64,000 nucleotides of DNA, taken from the NCBI RefSeq assembly GCF_016518545.1, contig NZ_JACVTO010000001.1:496001-560000 (forward strand), read 5' to 3'. The DNA is from Pseudomonas sp. S30. Its GTDB lineage: Bacteria; Pseudomonadota; Gammaproteobacteria; Pseudomonadales; Pseudomonadaceae. A program made the position numbers and the translations under genes. Of this stretch, positions 29,904 to 37,409 are shown piece by piece. The notes under the pieces are model-generated. The model did not search any database and was not told the origin of the DNA. It saw only the letters and a program-made list of their open reading frames with translations. How positions within the stretch are numbered: position 1 is the first letter of the stretch; each line of letters opens with the position of its first letter.

Positions 29904-29931
29904 ATATTATGGTATTCCAAGCTTTTGACAA
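29904..29931 (-). promoter_or_regulatory. Permease promoter with overlapping GGTATACC-type operator
   Basis: Reading leftward, TTGTCA (29931-29926), 16-bp spacer, TAATAT (29909-29904) is a good sigma70-type promoter 73 bp before the permease ATG. The spacer and -10 overlap a 12-of-16 match (29907-29922) to the palindrome TTATGGTATACCATAA seen at 31867. A repressor bound there would exclude RNA polymerase. The cognate regulator is probably the GntR protein encoded at 35967. Confidence 0.65.
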
Positions 29932-30077
29932 CTCTGCGCTGCCCTTTCAAGGGTCATCTGATCTGCTCAGTGCGTCAGTTCCAACCTTGTGAAGTCACTT
30001 CCAGGCCAATGAATCCGGGGCCTTCACCATTCGTCGCAACGGCAATGACCCAGAAAAATTCGCTTGCAATATATGTA

Positions 30078-30093
30078 TTACGGTATACCATCA
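30078..30093 (+). promoter_or_regulatory. Second copy of the GGTATACC palindrome, before flavin reductase 1
   Basis: TTACGGTATACCATCA matches 14 of 16 positions of the perfect copy at 31867, with the GGTATACC core intact. It lies 54 bp upstream of the first flavin-reductase start. A promoter is less clear here; TTGCAA (30064-30069) and TATGTA (30072-30077) are too close for a standard pair. Confidence 0.65.
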
Positions 30094-30147
30094 GACACAC
30101 CAACGATAAAAACCGCGGACCACCGCACGCCCCATCGAGGTAACGCC

Positions 30148-30633
30148 ATGATCGACGCAACCCTCTACAAGCACGTCCTGGGCTCCTTCCCTTCCGGCGT
30201 CACCGTCATCACCACCCTGGACGACGACGGTTCGGTCGTCGGCCTCACTGCCAGCGCCTTTTCCTCCCTGTCGATGGAACCGCCTCTGGTGCTGTTCTGC
30301 CCCAACTACAGCTCTGATTCCTACCCTGTGCTGATCAAGCAGAAGCGCTTCGCCATCCACCTGTTGTCCGGTGAGCAGCAGGCCGAAGCTTATGCCTTCG
30401 CGAAAAAAGGCAAGGACAAGGCCGAGGGCCTGCAGTGGAGCCTCAGTGCACTGGGCAATCCATTGCTGGCCGGTGCGACCGCCATCATCGAGTGCGAGCT
30501 ATGGCGCGAATACGAAGGAGGTGATCACGCCATCATGGTCGGCAAGGTGCACAACCTGATCGTGCCCGACGACGCCCCCAGCCCCATGGTCTATTGCCGC
30601 GGCAAGATGGCCAGCCTGCCTGCATTCGCCTGA
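30148..30633 (+). CDS. Flavin reductase (RutF/HpaC-like), copy 1
   Basis: A 161-residue flavin reductase-like domain protein that would supply reduced FMN from NAD(P)H to a partner monooxygenase. The fold's signatures are GSFPSGVTVITT near residue 12, GLTASAFSSLSMEPPLVLFC near 32 and the C-terminal GGDHAIMVGKV near 125. The start at 30148 follows GAGG and gives the same length as a paralogue at 34891, with which it shares about two thirds of its residues by eye. The monooxygenase gene follows 84 bp downstream, making a two-component system. Confidence 0.9.
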   Translation: MIDATLYKHVLGSFPSGVTVITTLDDDGSVVGLTASAFSSLSMEPPLVLFCPNYSSDSYPVLIKQKRFAIHLLSGEQQAEAYAFAKKGKDKAEGLQWSLSALGNPLLAGATAIIECELWREYEGGDHAIMVGKVHNLIVPDDAPSPMVYCRGKMASLPAFA

Positions 30634-30717
30634 GCCCCTGCCAACGCAGGTCGCCGCACAGCCAGCCTGCGCAGCGCACTGCCGGCAGACGACAATCACC
30701 TGCTTCGAGGAACACCC

Positions 30718-31761
30718 ATGAAATTTTCGCTGTTCGTGCACATGGAACGTTGGGATGACCAGGTCAGCCATCGCCAGCTGTTCGAGGATCTGACCGAGCT
30801 GACCCTGATGGCCGAACGCGGTGGTTTCGGCACCGTGTGGATCGGCGAACACCACGCCATGGAATACACCATTTCTCCCAGCCCGATGCCTCTGCTGGCC
30901 TACCTTGCGGCACGCACCGAGACCATTCGCCTGGGCGCTGGCACCATCATCGCGCCGTTCTGGAACCCGATCCGCGTGGCCGGCGAGTGCGCGCTACTGG
31001 ATGTCATCAGCAACGGACGTATGGAAGTGGGCCTGGCGCGCGGTGCCTATCAGTTCGAATTCGACCGCATGGCCGCTGGCATGCCTGCCACCGAGGGTGG
31101 CAAGGCGCTACGCGAAATGGTGCCGGCCGTGCGAGCCCTGTGGCAGGGCGACTATGCCCATGAGGGCGAGGTCTACAACTTCCCGACCTCCACCAGCGTG
31201 CCCAAGCCGGTTCAGCAGGGCATGCCGCCGATGTGGATCGCTGCGCGCGATCCTGATTCGCACAATTTCGCTGTCAAGCATGGCTGCAATGTCATGGTCA
31301 CGCCGCTGATGAAGGGTGACGAAGAAGTGCTGGACCTGAAGAACAAGTTCCAGGCCGCACTGGACAACAACCCAGAGGTGCCGCGGCCGCAACTGATGGT
31401 GCTGCGCCACACCCACGTGCACAGTCCGGCCGATCCGGACGGCTGGAAAGTGGGGGCCCAGGCCATCTCGCGCTTCTATCGCACCTTCGATGCCTGGTTC
31501 GGCAACAAGACCACCCCGGTCGACGGCTTCCTGGAGCCGAGCCCGGAGTCGAAGTTCGCCGAAGTCCCGGCCTTCGAGCTGGACAATATCCGCAAGAACA
31601 CCATGATCGGTACGCCGGAAGAAATCATCGCGCGCATCCGCTACTACCAGGAATTGGGCGTGGACGAGTTCAGCTTCTGGTGCGACAACAGCCTCCCCCA
31701 TGCCGAGAAACGCAAGTCGCTGGAGCTGTTCATCAACGAAGTCATGCCCGCCTTCGCCTGA
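30718..31761 (+). CDS. Luciferase-like (LLM class) flavin-dependent monooxygenase
   Basis: A 347-residue TIM-barrel bacterial-luciferase-family oxygenase. Typical blocks are FGTVWIGEHHAMEYTISPSP near residue 37, LGAGTIIAPFWNPIRVAGECALLD near 74, NGRMEVGLARGAYQFEF near 100 and the C-terminal GTPEEIIARIRYYQELGVDEF near 300. Such enzymes use reduced FMN and O2, supplied here probably by the flavin reductase encoded just upstream. RutA, which opens the uracil ring, and pyrazine-degrading oxygenases are family precedents. The substrate here is not known. A clear GAGGAA site precedes the ATG. Confidence 0.92.
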   Translation: MKFSLFVHMERWDDQVSHRQLFEDLTELTLMAERGGFGTVWIGEHHAMEYTISPSPMPLLAYLAARTETIRLGAGTIIAPFWNPIRVAGECALLDVISNGRMEVGLARGAYQFEFDRMAAGMPATEGGKALREMVPAVRALWQGDYAHEGEVYNFPTSTSVPKPVQQGMPPMWIAARDPDSHNFAVKHGCNVMVTPLMKGDEEVLDLKNKFQAALDNNPEVPRPQLMVLRHTHVHSPADPDGWKVGAQAISRFYRTFDAWFGNKTTPVDGFLEPSPESKFAEVPAFELDNIRKNTMIGTPEEIIARIRYYQELGVDEFSFWCDNSLPHAEKRKSLELFINEVMPAFA

Positions 31762-31838
31762 AGGCAGCCACGGGCTGCAAGCGGATGAGGGTGTGCCCGT
31801 TCCCTTGCAGCCTGCCTTGGCAAAGACCCGCAGCCTCA

Positions 31839-31882
31839 TTGCGCCCAGGCAGGAACACGACTAGTATTATGGTATACCATAA
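31839..31882 (+). promoter_or_regulatory. Promoter and perfect 16-bp operator before the AA_synth operon
   Basis: TTGCGC (31839-31844), 17-bp spacer, TAGTAT (31862-31867) forms a promoter whose -10 is followed directly by the perfect palindrome TTATGGTATACCATAA (31867-31882). The operator covers the expected transcription start and ends 26 bp before the AA_synth ATG. This is a typical repressor arrangement. It is the best copy of a motif repeated at 29907 and 30078. Confidence 0.75.
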
Positions 31883-31908
31883 GACAGAAACCATTATCAG
31901 GAGCCCCC

Positions 31909-32505
31909 ATGAGCTTTGAAATCCGCAAGATCGTCACTTACTCCGAAGAAACCCTCATCGAAGGCGGCAAGGCCACTGACAAGCCGGTGACCATGGTCGG
32001 CCTCGCCGTGGTGATCAAGAACCCATGGGCCGGTCGCGGCTTCGTCGAAGACCTCAAGCCGGAAATCCGCGCGCACAGCTCCGAACTCGGTGCCCTGATG
32101 GTCGAGCGCCTGACCGCCGCCATTGGCGGTGCCGACAAGATCGAAGCCTACGGCAAGGCTGCGGTAGTGGGCGCCGACGGTGAGATCGAACATGCCTCGG
32201 CCGTGATCCACACCCTGCGTTTCGGTAACCATTACCGCGAAGCCGTACAGGCCAAGAGCTACCTGAGCTTCACCAACAAGCGCGGCGGCCCTGGCACATC
32301 GATCCAGATTCCGATGATGCAAAAGGACGACGAAGGCCTGCGCTCGCACTACATCACCCTCGAAATGCAGATCGAGGACGCCCCGCGCGCCGACGAAATC
32401 GTCGTGGTCCTGGGCGCCGCCGACGGGGGCCGCCTGCACCCGCGCATCGGCAACCGCTACATCGACCTGCAAGAGCTGGCAGCCGAGAAAGCCAGCGCTC
32501 AATAA
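31909..32505 (+). CDS. AA_synth (DUF1185) family protein
   Basis: A 198-residue protein, MSFEIRKIVTYSEETLIEGG onward, of PF06684. As I recall, crystal structures of this family show a variant of the Bacillus chorismate mutase fold, the same fold group as RidA/RutC proteins, and suggest a role in amino-acid or related metabolism. Activity is unproven. Here it opens an operon with a hydrolase, an aldehyde dehydrogenase and a second flavin reductase, and I suggest it handles an unstable intermediate in ring degradation, as RutC does. The start follows AGGAG. Its promoter carries the perfect operator copy. Confidence 0.85.
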   Translation: MSFEIRKIVTYSEETLIEGGKATDKPVTMVGLAVVIKNPWAGRGFVEDLKPEIRAHSSELGALMVERLTAAIGGADKIEAYGKAAVVGADGEIEHASAVIHTLRFGNHYREAVQAKSYLSFTNKRGGPGTSIQIPMMQKDDEGLRSHYITLEMQIEDAPRADEIVVVLGAADGGRLHPRIGNRYIDLQELAAEKASAQ

Positions 32506-32564
32506 CATCACCTACAGCGGCCGATGCAATGCGTGCGCGCATCGGCCCCGAAGGAGCGCCACCC

Positions 32565-33398
32565 ATGATTCAGCCTGTCGCTGAACGTACACCTGCCGGG
32601 ACCAGCTACCTGAGCCTGGGCCAGGGCCAACCCGTGGTGCTGATCCACGGCGTGGGCCTGAACAAGGAAATGTGGGGCGGGCAGTTCGTCGGCCTGGCCG
32701 CGGACTATCGGGTCATCGCCTACGACATGCTCGGCCATGGCCAGAGTGCGTTGCCGGCCCCCGATACCGACCTGCAAGGTTATGCCACGCAACTGGTCGA
32801 GCTGCTCGATCACCTGCAGATCACCCAGGCCACGGTCATCGGCTTTTCCATGGGTGGCCTGGTCGCTCGCGCCTTCGCCCTGCACCATCCACAGCGCCTG
32901 TCGGGGCTGGTGGTGCTCAACAGCGTGTTCAACCGCAGCCCGGAACAGAGCGCCGGGGTGATCGCGCGAGCGGCCCAGGCCGCGGCATTGGGACCCGATG
33001 CCAACGTCGACGCGGCACTGGACCGATGGTTCAGCCGCGAGTACAAGGCCGCCAACCCTGCGCAGATCGCCGCCATCCGCCAGGTACTGGCCAGCAATGA
33101 CCCGCAGGGCTACCACACCACTTATTCACTGTTCGCCACCCAGGACATGTACCGTGCCCAGGACCTGGGCAGCATCCAGGTGCCGACGCTGATCGCCACT
33201 GGCGAGCTCGATACCGGCTCCACGCCGGCCATGACCCGCCAGCTCGCTTCGCGCATTCCCGGTGCCCGCAGCGTGGTGCTCGCCGAGCAACGGCACATGA
33301 TGCCCGTGGAGGCCCCGCGCGAAGTCAATCGCCTGCTGCTGGACTTCCTGCGAGAAGCCCGCACACTCACCGAATCCGCCAAGGGAATAGTCGCATGA
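32565..33398 (+). CDS. Alpha/beta hydrolase (RutD-like position)
   Basis: A 277-residue alpha/beta-fold hydrolase with the oxyanion region VLIHGVGLNKEMWG near residue 27, nucleophile elbow GFSMGG near 95 (serine), and a C-terminal ATGELDTGSTP aspartate region near 212 with the histidine in EQRHMMPVEAP near 244. A complete Ser-Asp-His triad is therefore likely. It may hydrolyse an amide, carbamate or ester formed after ring opening. The ATG at 32565 follows AAGGAG; an ATG at 32529 is less suitable. The stop overlaps the aldehyde dehydrogenase start (ATGA). Confidence 0.88.
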   Translation: MIQPVAERTPAGTSYLSLGQGQPVVLIHGVGLNKEMWGGQFVGLAADYRVIAYDMLGHGQSALPAPDTDLQGYATQLVELLDHLQITQATVIGFSMGGLVARAFALHHPQRLSGLVVLNSVFNRSPEQSAGVIARAAQAAALGPDANVDAALDRWFSREYKAANPAQIAAIRQVLASNDPQGYHTTYSLFATQDMYRAQDLGSIQVPTLIATGELDTGSTPAMTRQLASRIPGARSVVLAEQRHMMPVEAPREVNRLLLDFLREARTLTESAKGIVA

Positions 33399-34876
33399 CC
33401 CTCGTTCGTTTCCAGATGTGCATCGATGGCCAGTGGCGCGATGCCCACAGCGGCAAGACCTTCGACAGCCTTGATCCAGCGACCGCCCAGCCCTGGGCGC
33501 GACTGCCCGATGCCGACGAGCAGGATGTCGAACTGGCCGTGCAGGCGGCCCAACGCGCTTTCGAGGCCACGGCCTGGCGCGGCCTCACCGCCACCGCACG
33601 GGGCAAGTTGCTGCGCCGCCTGGGCGATCTGATCGCCGAGAACAAGGAGCACCTGGCGCAGCTGGAAAGCCGTGACAACGGCAAGCTGATCCGCGAGACC
33701 CGTGGCCAGGTCGGCTACCTGCCAGAGTTCTTCCATTACACCGCCGGGCTGGCCGACAAGCTCGAAGGCGGCACCCTGCCCTTGGACAAGCCCGACCTGT
33801 TCGCCTACACCGTGCACGAGCCGATCGGCGTGGTCGCCGGGATCATTCCGTGGAACAGCCCGCTGTACCTGACCGCGATCAAGCTGGCCCCAGCCCTGGC
33901 GGCCGGTAATACCATCGTGCTCAAGCCGTCCGAGCATGCATCGGCGACCATCCTGGAACTGGCGCGCCTGGCGCTCGAAGCCGGCTTCCCGGCCGGCGTA
34001 GTCAACGTGGTGACCGGTTTCGGCCCGAGCACCGGTGCCGCCCTCACCCGCCATCCGCTGGTACGCAAGATCGCCTTCACCGGCGGCGCCGCCACGGCGC
34101 GGCACGTGGTGCGCAGCAGCGCCGAGAATTTCGCCAAGCTGTCCCTGGAGCTGGGCGGCAAATCACCGAACATCATCTTCGCCGACGCCGACCTGGACAG
34201 CGCCATCAACGGTGCGGTCGCCGGGATCTATGCCGCTTCCGGGCAGAGCTGCGTGGCCGGCTCCCGGTTGCTGGTGCAGGACGAGATTTTCGATGAGTTC
34301 GTCGAGCGCTTGATCGAACGGGCCAAGCGCATTCGTATCGGCAACCCGCAGGATGACGCCAGCGAAATGGGCCCGATGGCCACCGCCCAGCAACTGGCCG
34401 TGGTCGAGGGCCTGGTCGCCGCAGCCAAAGCCGAGGGTGCCATCCTGCGCATGGGCGGCAAACGCGCCGAGGTTCCAGGCGATGGATGGTTCTACGAGCC
34501 CACACTGTTCGAGTGCGACAGCCATGCGCTGACCATCATGCAGGAAGAAGTGTTCGGACCGGTGGCGGCCGTGATTCGCTTCAAGACCGAAGAGCAGGCC
34601 CTGGCGATGGCCAACGATTCACAGTTCGGTCTGGCCGCCGGTATCTGGACCCGCGACCTGGGCCGTGCCCACCGCCTGGCGCGCGACGTACGCTCGGGTA
34701 TCATCTGGGTCAACACCTACCGTGCGGTCTCGGCCATGGCGCCGATCGGCGGATTCAAGAACAGTGGCTACGGCCGTGAGAGCGGCATCGACTCGGTACT
34801 GGCCTACACCGAGCTCAAGACCGTGTGGATCAACCTGTCCACCGCGCCCATGCCCGACCCTTTTGTGATGCGTTGA
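33395..34876 (+). CDS. NAD(P)-dependent aldehyde dehydrogenase
   Basis: A 493-residue aldehyde dehydrogenase. Recognisable are IIPWNSPLYLTAIKLAPALAAGNTIVLKP near residue 150, GGAATARHVV near 230, the general-base glutamate in LELGGKSPNIIF near 252 and the catalytic cysteine in ASGQSCVAGSRL near 286. It would oxidise an aldehyde released by the pathway to the acid. It is translationally coupled to the upstream hydrolase and is 14 bp ahead of flavin reductase 2. The substrate is not predictable from sequence. Confidence 0.92.
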   Translation: MTLVRFQMCIDGQWRDAHSGKTFDSLDPATAQPWARLPDADEQDVELAVQAAQRAFEATAWRGLTATARGKLLRRLGDLIAENKEHLAQLESRDNGKLIRETRGQVGYLPEFFHYTAGLADKLEGGTLPLDKPDLFAYTVHEPIGVVAGIIPWNSPLYLTAIKLAPALAAGNTIVLKPSEHASATILELARLALEAGFPAGVVNVVTGFGPSTGAALTRHPLVRKIAFTGGAATARHVVRSSAENFAKLSLELGGKSPNIIFADADLDSAINGAVAGIYAASGQSCVAGSRLLVQDEIFDEFVERLIERAKRIRIGNPQDDASEMGPMATAQQLAVVEGLVAAAKAEGAILRMGGKRAEVPGDGWFYEPTLFECDSHALTIMQEEVFGPVAAVIRFKTEEQALAMANDSQFGLAAGIWTRDLGRAHRLARDVRSGIIWVNTYRAVSAMAPIGGFKNSGYGRESGIDSVLAYTELKTVWINLSTAPMPDPFVMR

Positions 34877-34890
34877 AGAGGTAGCACGCG

Positions 34891-35376
34891 ATGATCGAAC
34901 CTGGCATCTACAAAGACGTGATGGGCTCCTTCCCTTCCGGTGTGACCGTGGTCACCACGCTGGACCCTGCCGGCAGTATCGTGGGCATCACCGCCAGCGC
35001 TTTCAGCGCGCTGTCGATCGACCCGGCGCTGGTGCTGTTCTGCCCCAATTACGCGTCCGATACCTACCCGATCCTGCGCGACAGCAAGCAGTTCGCGATC
35101 CACTTGCTGTCGGCCGGGCAGACCGCCGAGGCTTATGCTTTCGCCGGCAAAGGCAAGGACAAGGCCAAGGGCATCGAATGGCACCTCAGCGAACTGGGCA
35201 ACCCGCTGCTGCCCAGAGCCACGGCGATCATCGAGTGCGAGCTGTGGCGCGAGTACGACGGTGGCGATCATGCGATCATCGTCGGCGCGGTGAAGAACCT
35301 GGTACTGCCGGCCGAGCCGCTGACGCCGATGGTCTATCACAAGGGCAAGCTGGGCGCTCTGCCGACCCTGGGCTGA
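34891..35376 (+). CDS. Flavin reductase (RutF/HpaC-like), copy 2
   Basis: A 161-residue paralogue of the protein encoded at 30148, equal in length and alignable without gaps; I count about 109 identical positions. It keeps GSFPSGVTVVTT, the GITASAFSALSIDPALVLFC block and the GGDHAIIVG motif. Two near-duplicate reductases for one visible luciferase-like oxygenase is odd. The second may serve a partner encoded elsewhere or have a different flavin or nicotinamide preference. A GAGG site precedes the ATG. Confidence 0.9.
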   Translation: MIEPGIYKDVMGSFPSGVTVVTTLDPAGSIVGITASAFSALSIDPALVLFCPNYASDTYPILRDSKQFAIHLLSAGQTAEAYAFAGKGKDKAKGIEWHLSELGNPLLPRATAIIECELWREYDGGDHAIIVGAVKNLVLPAEPLTPMVYHKGKLGALPTLG

Positions 35377-35418
35377 GCCTGGCGTCGTCGAGCAACCACC
35401 TGGCCGTATCCGCTTTAC

Positions 35419-35462
35419 GGGGGCTCTGCCGTCACCCTCATCTTCGTCTCGGCCCCCTTTTT
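35419..35462 (+). terminator. Possible weak terminator or attenuator between flavin reductase 2 and the CMD gene
   Basis: GGGGGC (35419-35424) can pair with GCCCCC (35452-35457), which is followed by five T. The loop is 27 bases, long for an intrinsic terminator, so it may only lower downstream expression. It is the only hairpin-plus-T-run in the cluster. Confidence 0.3.
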
Positions 35463-35490
35463 CCATTCGTTTCAAGCAGGAGAGCTGCCG

Positions 35491-35880
35491 ATGAGCGACG
35501 AGAAGTATCAGAAAGGCCTGCAGATCCGTACCCAGGTGCTCGGCGAGGAGTACGTCAATCGCTCGCTACAGAATGCCGACGATTTCACCAAGCCGTTGCA
35601 GGAACTGGTGACCGAGTACTGCTGGGGGCATGTGTGGGGCCGCGACGGCTTGTCGCTCAAAGAGCGCAGCATGATAAACTTGGCGATGATTTCCGCCCTC
35701 AACCGGCCCCACGAGCTCAAGCTGCACATCCGCGGCGCCTTGCGCAATGGGCTGAGCCGGGAACAGATCCGTGAAATCCTGCTCCAGGTCGGCATCTATT
35801 GCGGCGTACCCGCGGCGGTGGACAGCTTCCGCCTGGCACGCGAGGCGTTCGCCGAAGCCGACGCGGAGCCCACCCGTTAA
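35491..35880 (+). CDS. Carboxymuconolactone decarboxylase (CMD) family protein
   Basis: A 129-residue all-helical protein of the PcaC/CMD family, with the usual TEYCWGHVWGRDGLSLKERSMINLAMISALNRPHELKLHIRGALRNGLSREQIREILLQ core in outline (about 41-99). PcaC-type members decarboxylate gamma-carboxymuconolactone; others are AhpD-like, but the CxxC pair of AhpD is absent, so a decarboxylase or isomerase role is more likely. It lies within the heterocycle cluster, upstream of the regulator. An AGGAGAG site precedes the start. Confidence 0.88.
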   Translation: MSDEKYQKGLQIRTQVLGEEYVNRSLQNADDFTKPLQELVTEYCWGHVWGRDGLSLKERSMINLAMISALNRPHELKLHIRGALRNGLSREQIREILLQVGIYCGVPAAVDSFRLAREAFAEADAEPTR

Positions 35881-35966
35881 CAGCGGGCCGTTCGAACTAC
35901 TGCAAGGAGCACCTGGGTTCGGGATGCTCCGCCCCTGGTGCAACGGCCCCCTACAGAGCTCCCCCG

Positions 35967-36719
35967 ATGAAACGCCAGCCACTGGACGACAGCTTCAAGG
36001 TCAATCGCAACCCCGTCACGCTCCGCGAAATCGTGCTCGACAAGCTGCGCGGCGCGATCATGAATTTCCATCTGCTGCCAGGTGATCGGCTGGTCGAGCG
36101 AGACCTGTGCGATCGCCTGGGGGTCAGCCGCACATCGGTGCGCGAGGCGCTGCGCCACCTGGAATCCGAAGGCCTGGTGGAGTTCGCCGACGCCAAGGGG
36201 CCACGCGTGGCCATCATCACCCTCGAGGACGCGCGCGACATCTACGAGCTGCGCTGTGTGCTGGAGGGGCTGATCGTGCAGTTGTTCACCCTCAACGCCA
36301 AGGCCAAGGACATCCGGGCGCTGGAGCGCGCGCTGGAGGTGAACCGCGAGGCACTTGAAGAAGGCGAGCTGCAACAGGTGATCGATTCGGTGCAAGGCTT
36401 CTACGACGTGCTGCTCGAAGGCTCCGGCAACCAGGTCGCCGCCACCCAGCTACGCCAGTTGCAGGCGCGCATCAGCTACCTGCGGGCGACCTCGGTGTCG
36501 CAACACAATCGTCGCGGTGCCAGCAACCGGGAAATGGAAAAGATGGTCGAGGCGATCAAGAGCGGCGACCCGCAGGCTGCGCACCAAGCCTCTGTCGATC
36601 ACGTGCGCGCCGCCGCCAAGGTAGCCCTGGAGTATCTGCGCCAGAAGCAGGACGACGACACACCAGTGCGCGACATCGTCGCCCCCCTGGCCCTGAAGGA
36701 CCCTCGCATAGGTCGCTGA
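35967..36719 (+). CDS. GntR-family (FCD-type) regulator, likely of the heterocycle cluster
   Basis: A 250-residue repressor-type protein. The winged helix includes LGVSRTSVREALRHLESEGLVEF (about 51-73) and the FCD domain follows from about residue 85 with RCVLEGLIVQLF. It is the only regulator in the 28.4-37.3 kb block and so the likely reader of the TTATGGTATACCATAA operators at 29907, 30078 and 31867. No copy of that motif stands directly before its own start, so it is probably transcribed with the operon. The start at 35967 replaces a long upstream frame that overlaps the CMD gene. Confidence 0.85.
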   Translation: MKRQPLDDSFKVNRNPVTLREIVLDKLRGAIMNFHLLPGDRLVERDLCDRLGVSRTSVREALRHLESEGLVEFADAKGPRVAIITLEDARDIYELRCVLEGLIVQLFTLNAKAKDIRALERALEVNREALEEGELQQVIDSVQGFYDVLLEGSGNQVAATQLRQLQARISYLRATSVSQHNRRGASNREMEKMVEAIKSGDPQAAHQASVDHVRAAAKVALEYLRQKQDDDTPVRDIVAPLALKDPRIGR

Positions 36720-36720
36720 C

Positions 36721-37284
36721 ATGCCCAACGCCCCGCGCTACTGCCCGCACTGCACCACGGCACTGGACCAGGGCGTTCCTGGCGGCGATACACACTCACG
36801 CCTGCACTGTCGTGCCTGCGGCTTCGTGCATTATGTCAATCCGAAGATCATCGCCGGGTGCATCATCGAGCGCGAGGGTCAGTACTTGCTGTGTCAACGC
36901 GCCATTCCACCACGCCCCGGCACCTGGACCTTGCCGGCCGGCTTCATGGAAGCCGGCGAAAGCACCGAGCAGGCAGCCCTGCGCGAGGTGTGGGAAGAAA
37001 CCGGCGTGCGCGCCGATATCGTGTCGCCCTATTCGATCTTCAGCGTGCCGACCATCAGCGAGGTGTACATCATCTTCCGTGCCGTCGCCACCGAGGAAAC
37101 CGGGCAGTTCGGTGCCGAAACCCTCGACTATCGCTTCTTCGCCCCGCAGGACATTCCCTGGGATGCCATCTACTACCCTGCCATCCGGCAGATTCTCGAA
37201 CGCTACATCCTCGAACGCCAGGCCGGCGTGTACGGCATCTACATGGGCAACGACGATACCGGCAAGGTGCACTTCATCCGTTGA
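36721..37284 (+). CDS. Nudix hydrolase with N-terminal zinc ribbon
   Basis: A protein of 187 residues. Cysteine pairs CPHC near residue 8 and CRAC near 30 form a small zinc ribbon, followed by a Nudix domain with the box GFMEAGESTEQAALREVWEETGV (about 74-96; the GX5EX7REUXEEXGU pattern is complete). It hydrolyses a nucleoside diphosphate derivative, perhaps NADH or an ADP-sugar as in NudC relatives. The start is one base after the GntR stop, so the pair is co-translated. Whether it belongs to the catabolic pathway or only shares the operon is unclear. Confidence 0.9.
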   Translation: MPNAPRYCPHCTTALDQGVPGGDTHSRLHCRACGFVHYVNPKIIAGCIIEREGQYLLCQRAIPPRPGTWTLPAGFMEAGESTEQAALREVWEETGVRADIVSPYSIFSVPTISEVYIIFRAVATEETGQFGAETLDYRFFAPQDIPWDAIYYPAIRQILERYILERQAGVYGIYMGNDDTGKVHFIR

Positions 37285-37409
37285 TCGGTCTCGGCCAAGC
37301 GGCACAGCCCGCACGCCCCCGGCGTCACTGCGTCACGTATAAATCGCTCGCCAGGGCTGCCGTGGCAGTGCACCCTATGCATCTACTCGCGATCCCGATG
37401 GCTTGACAC

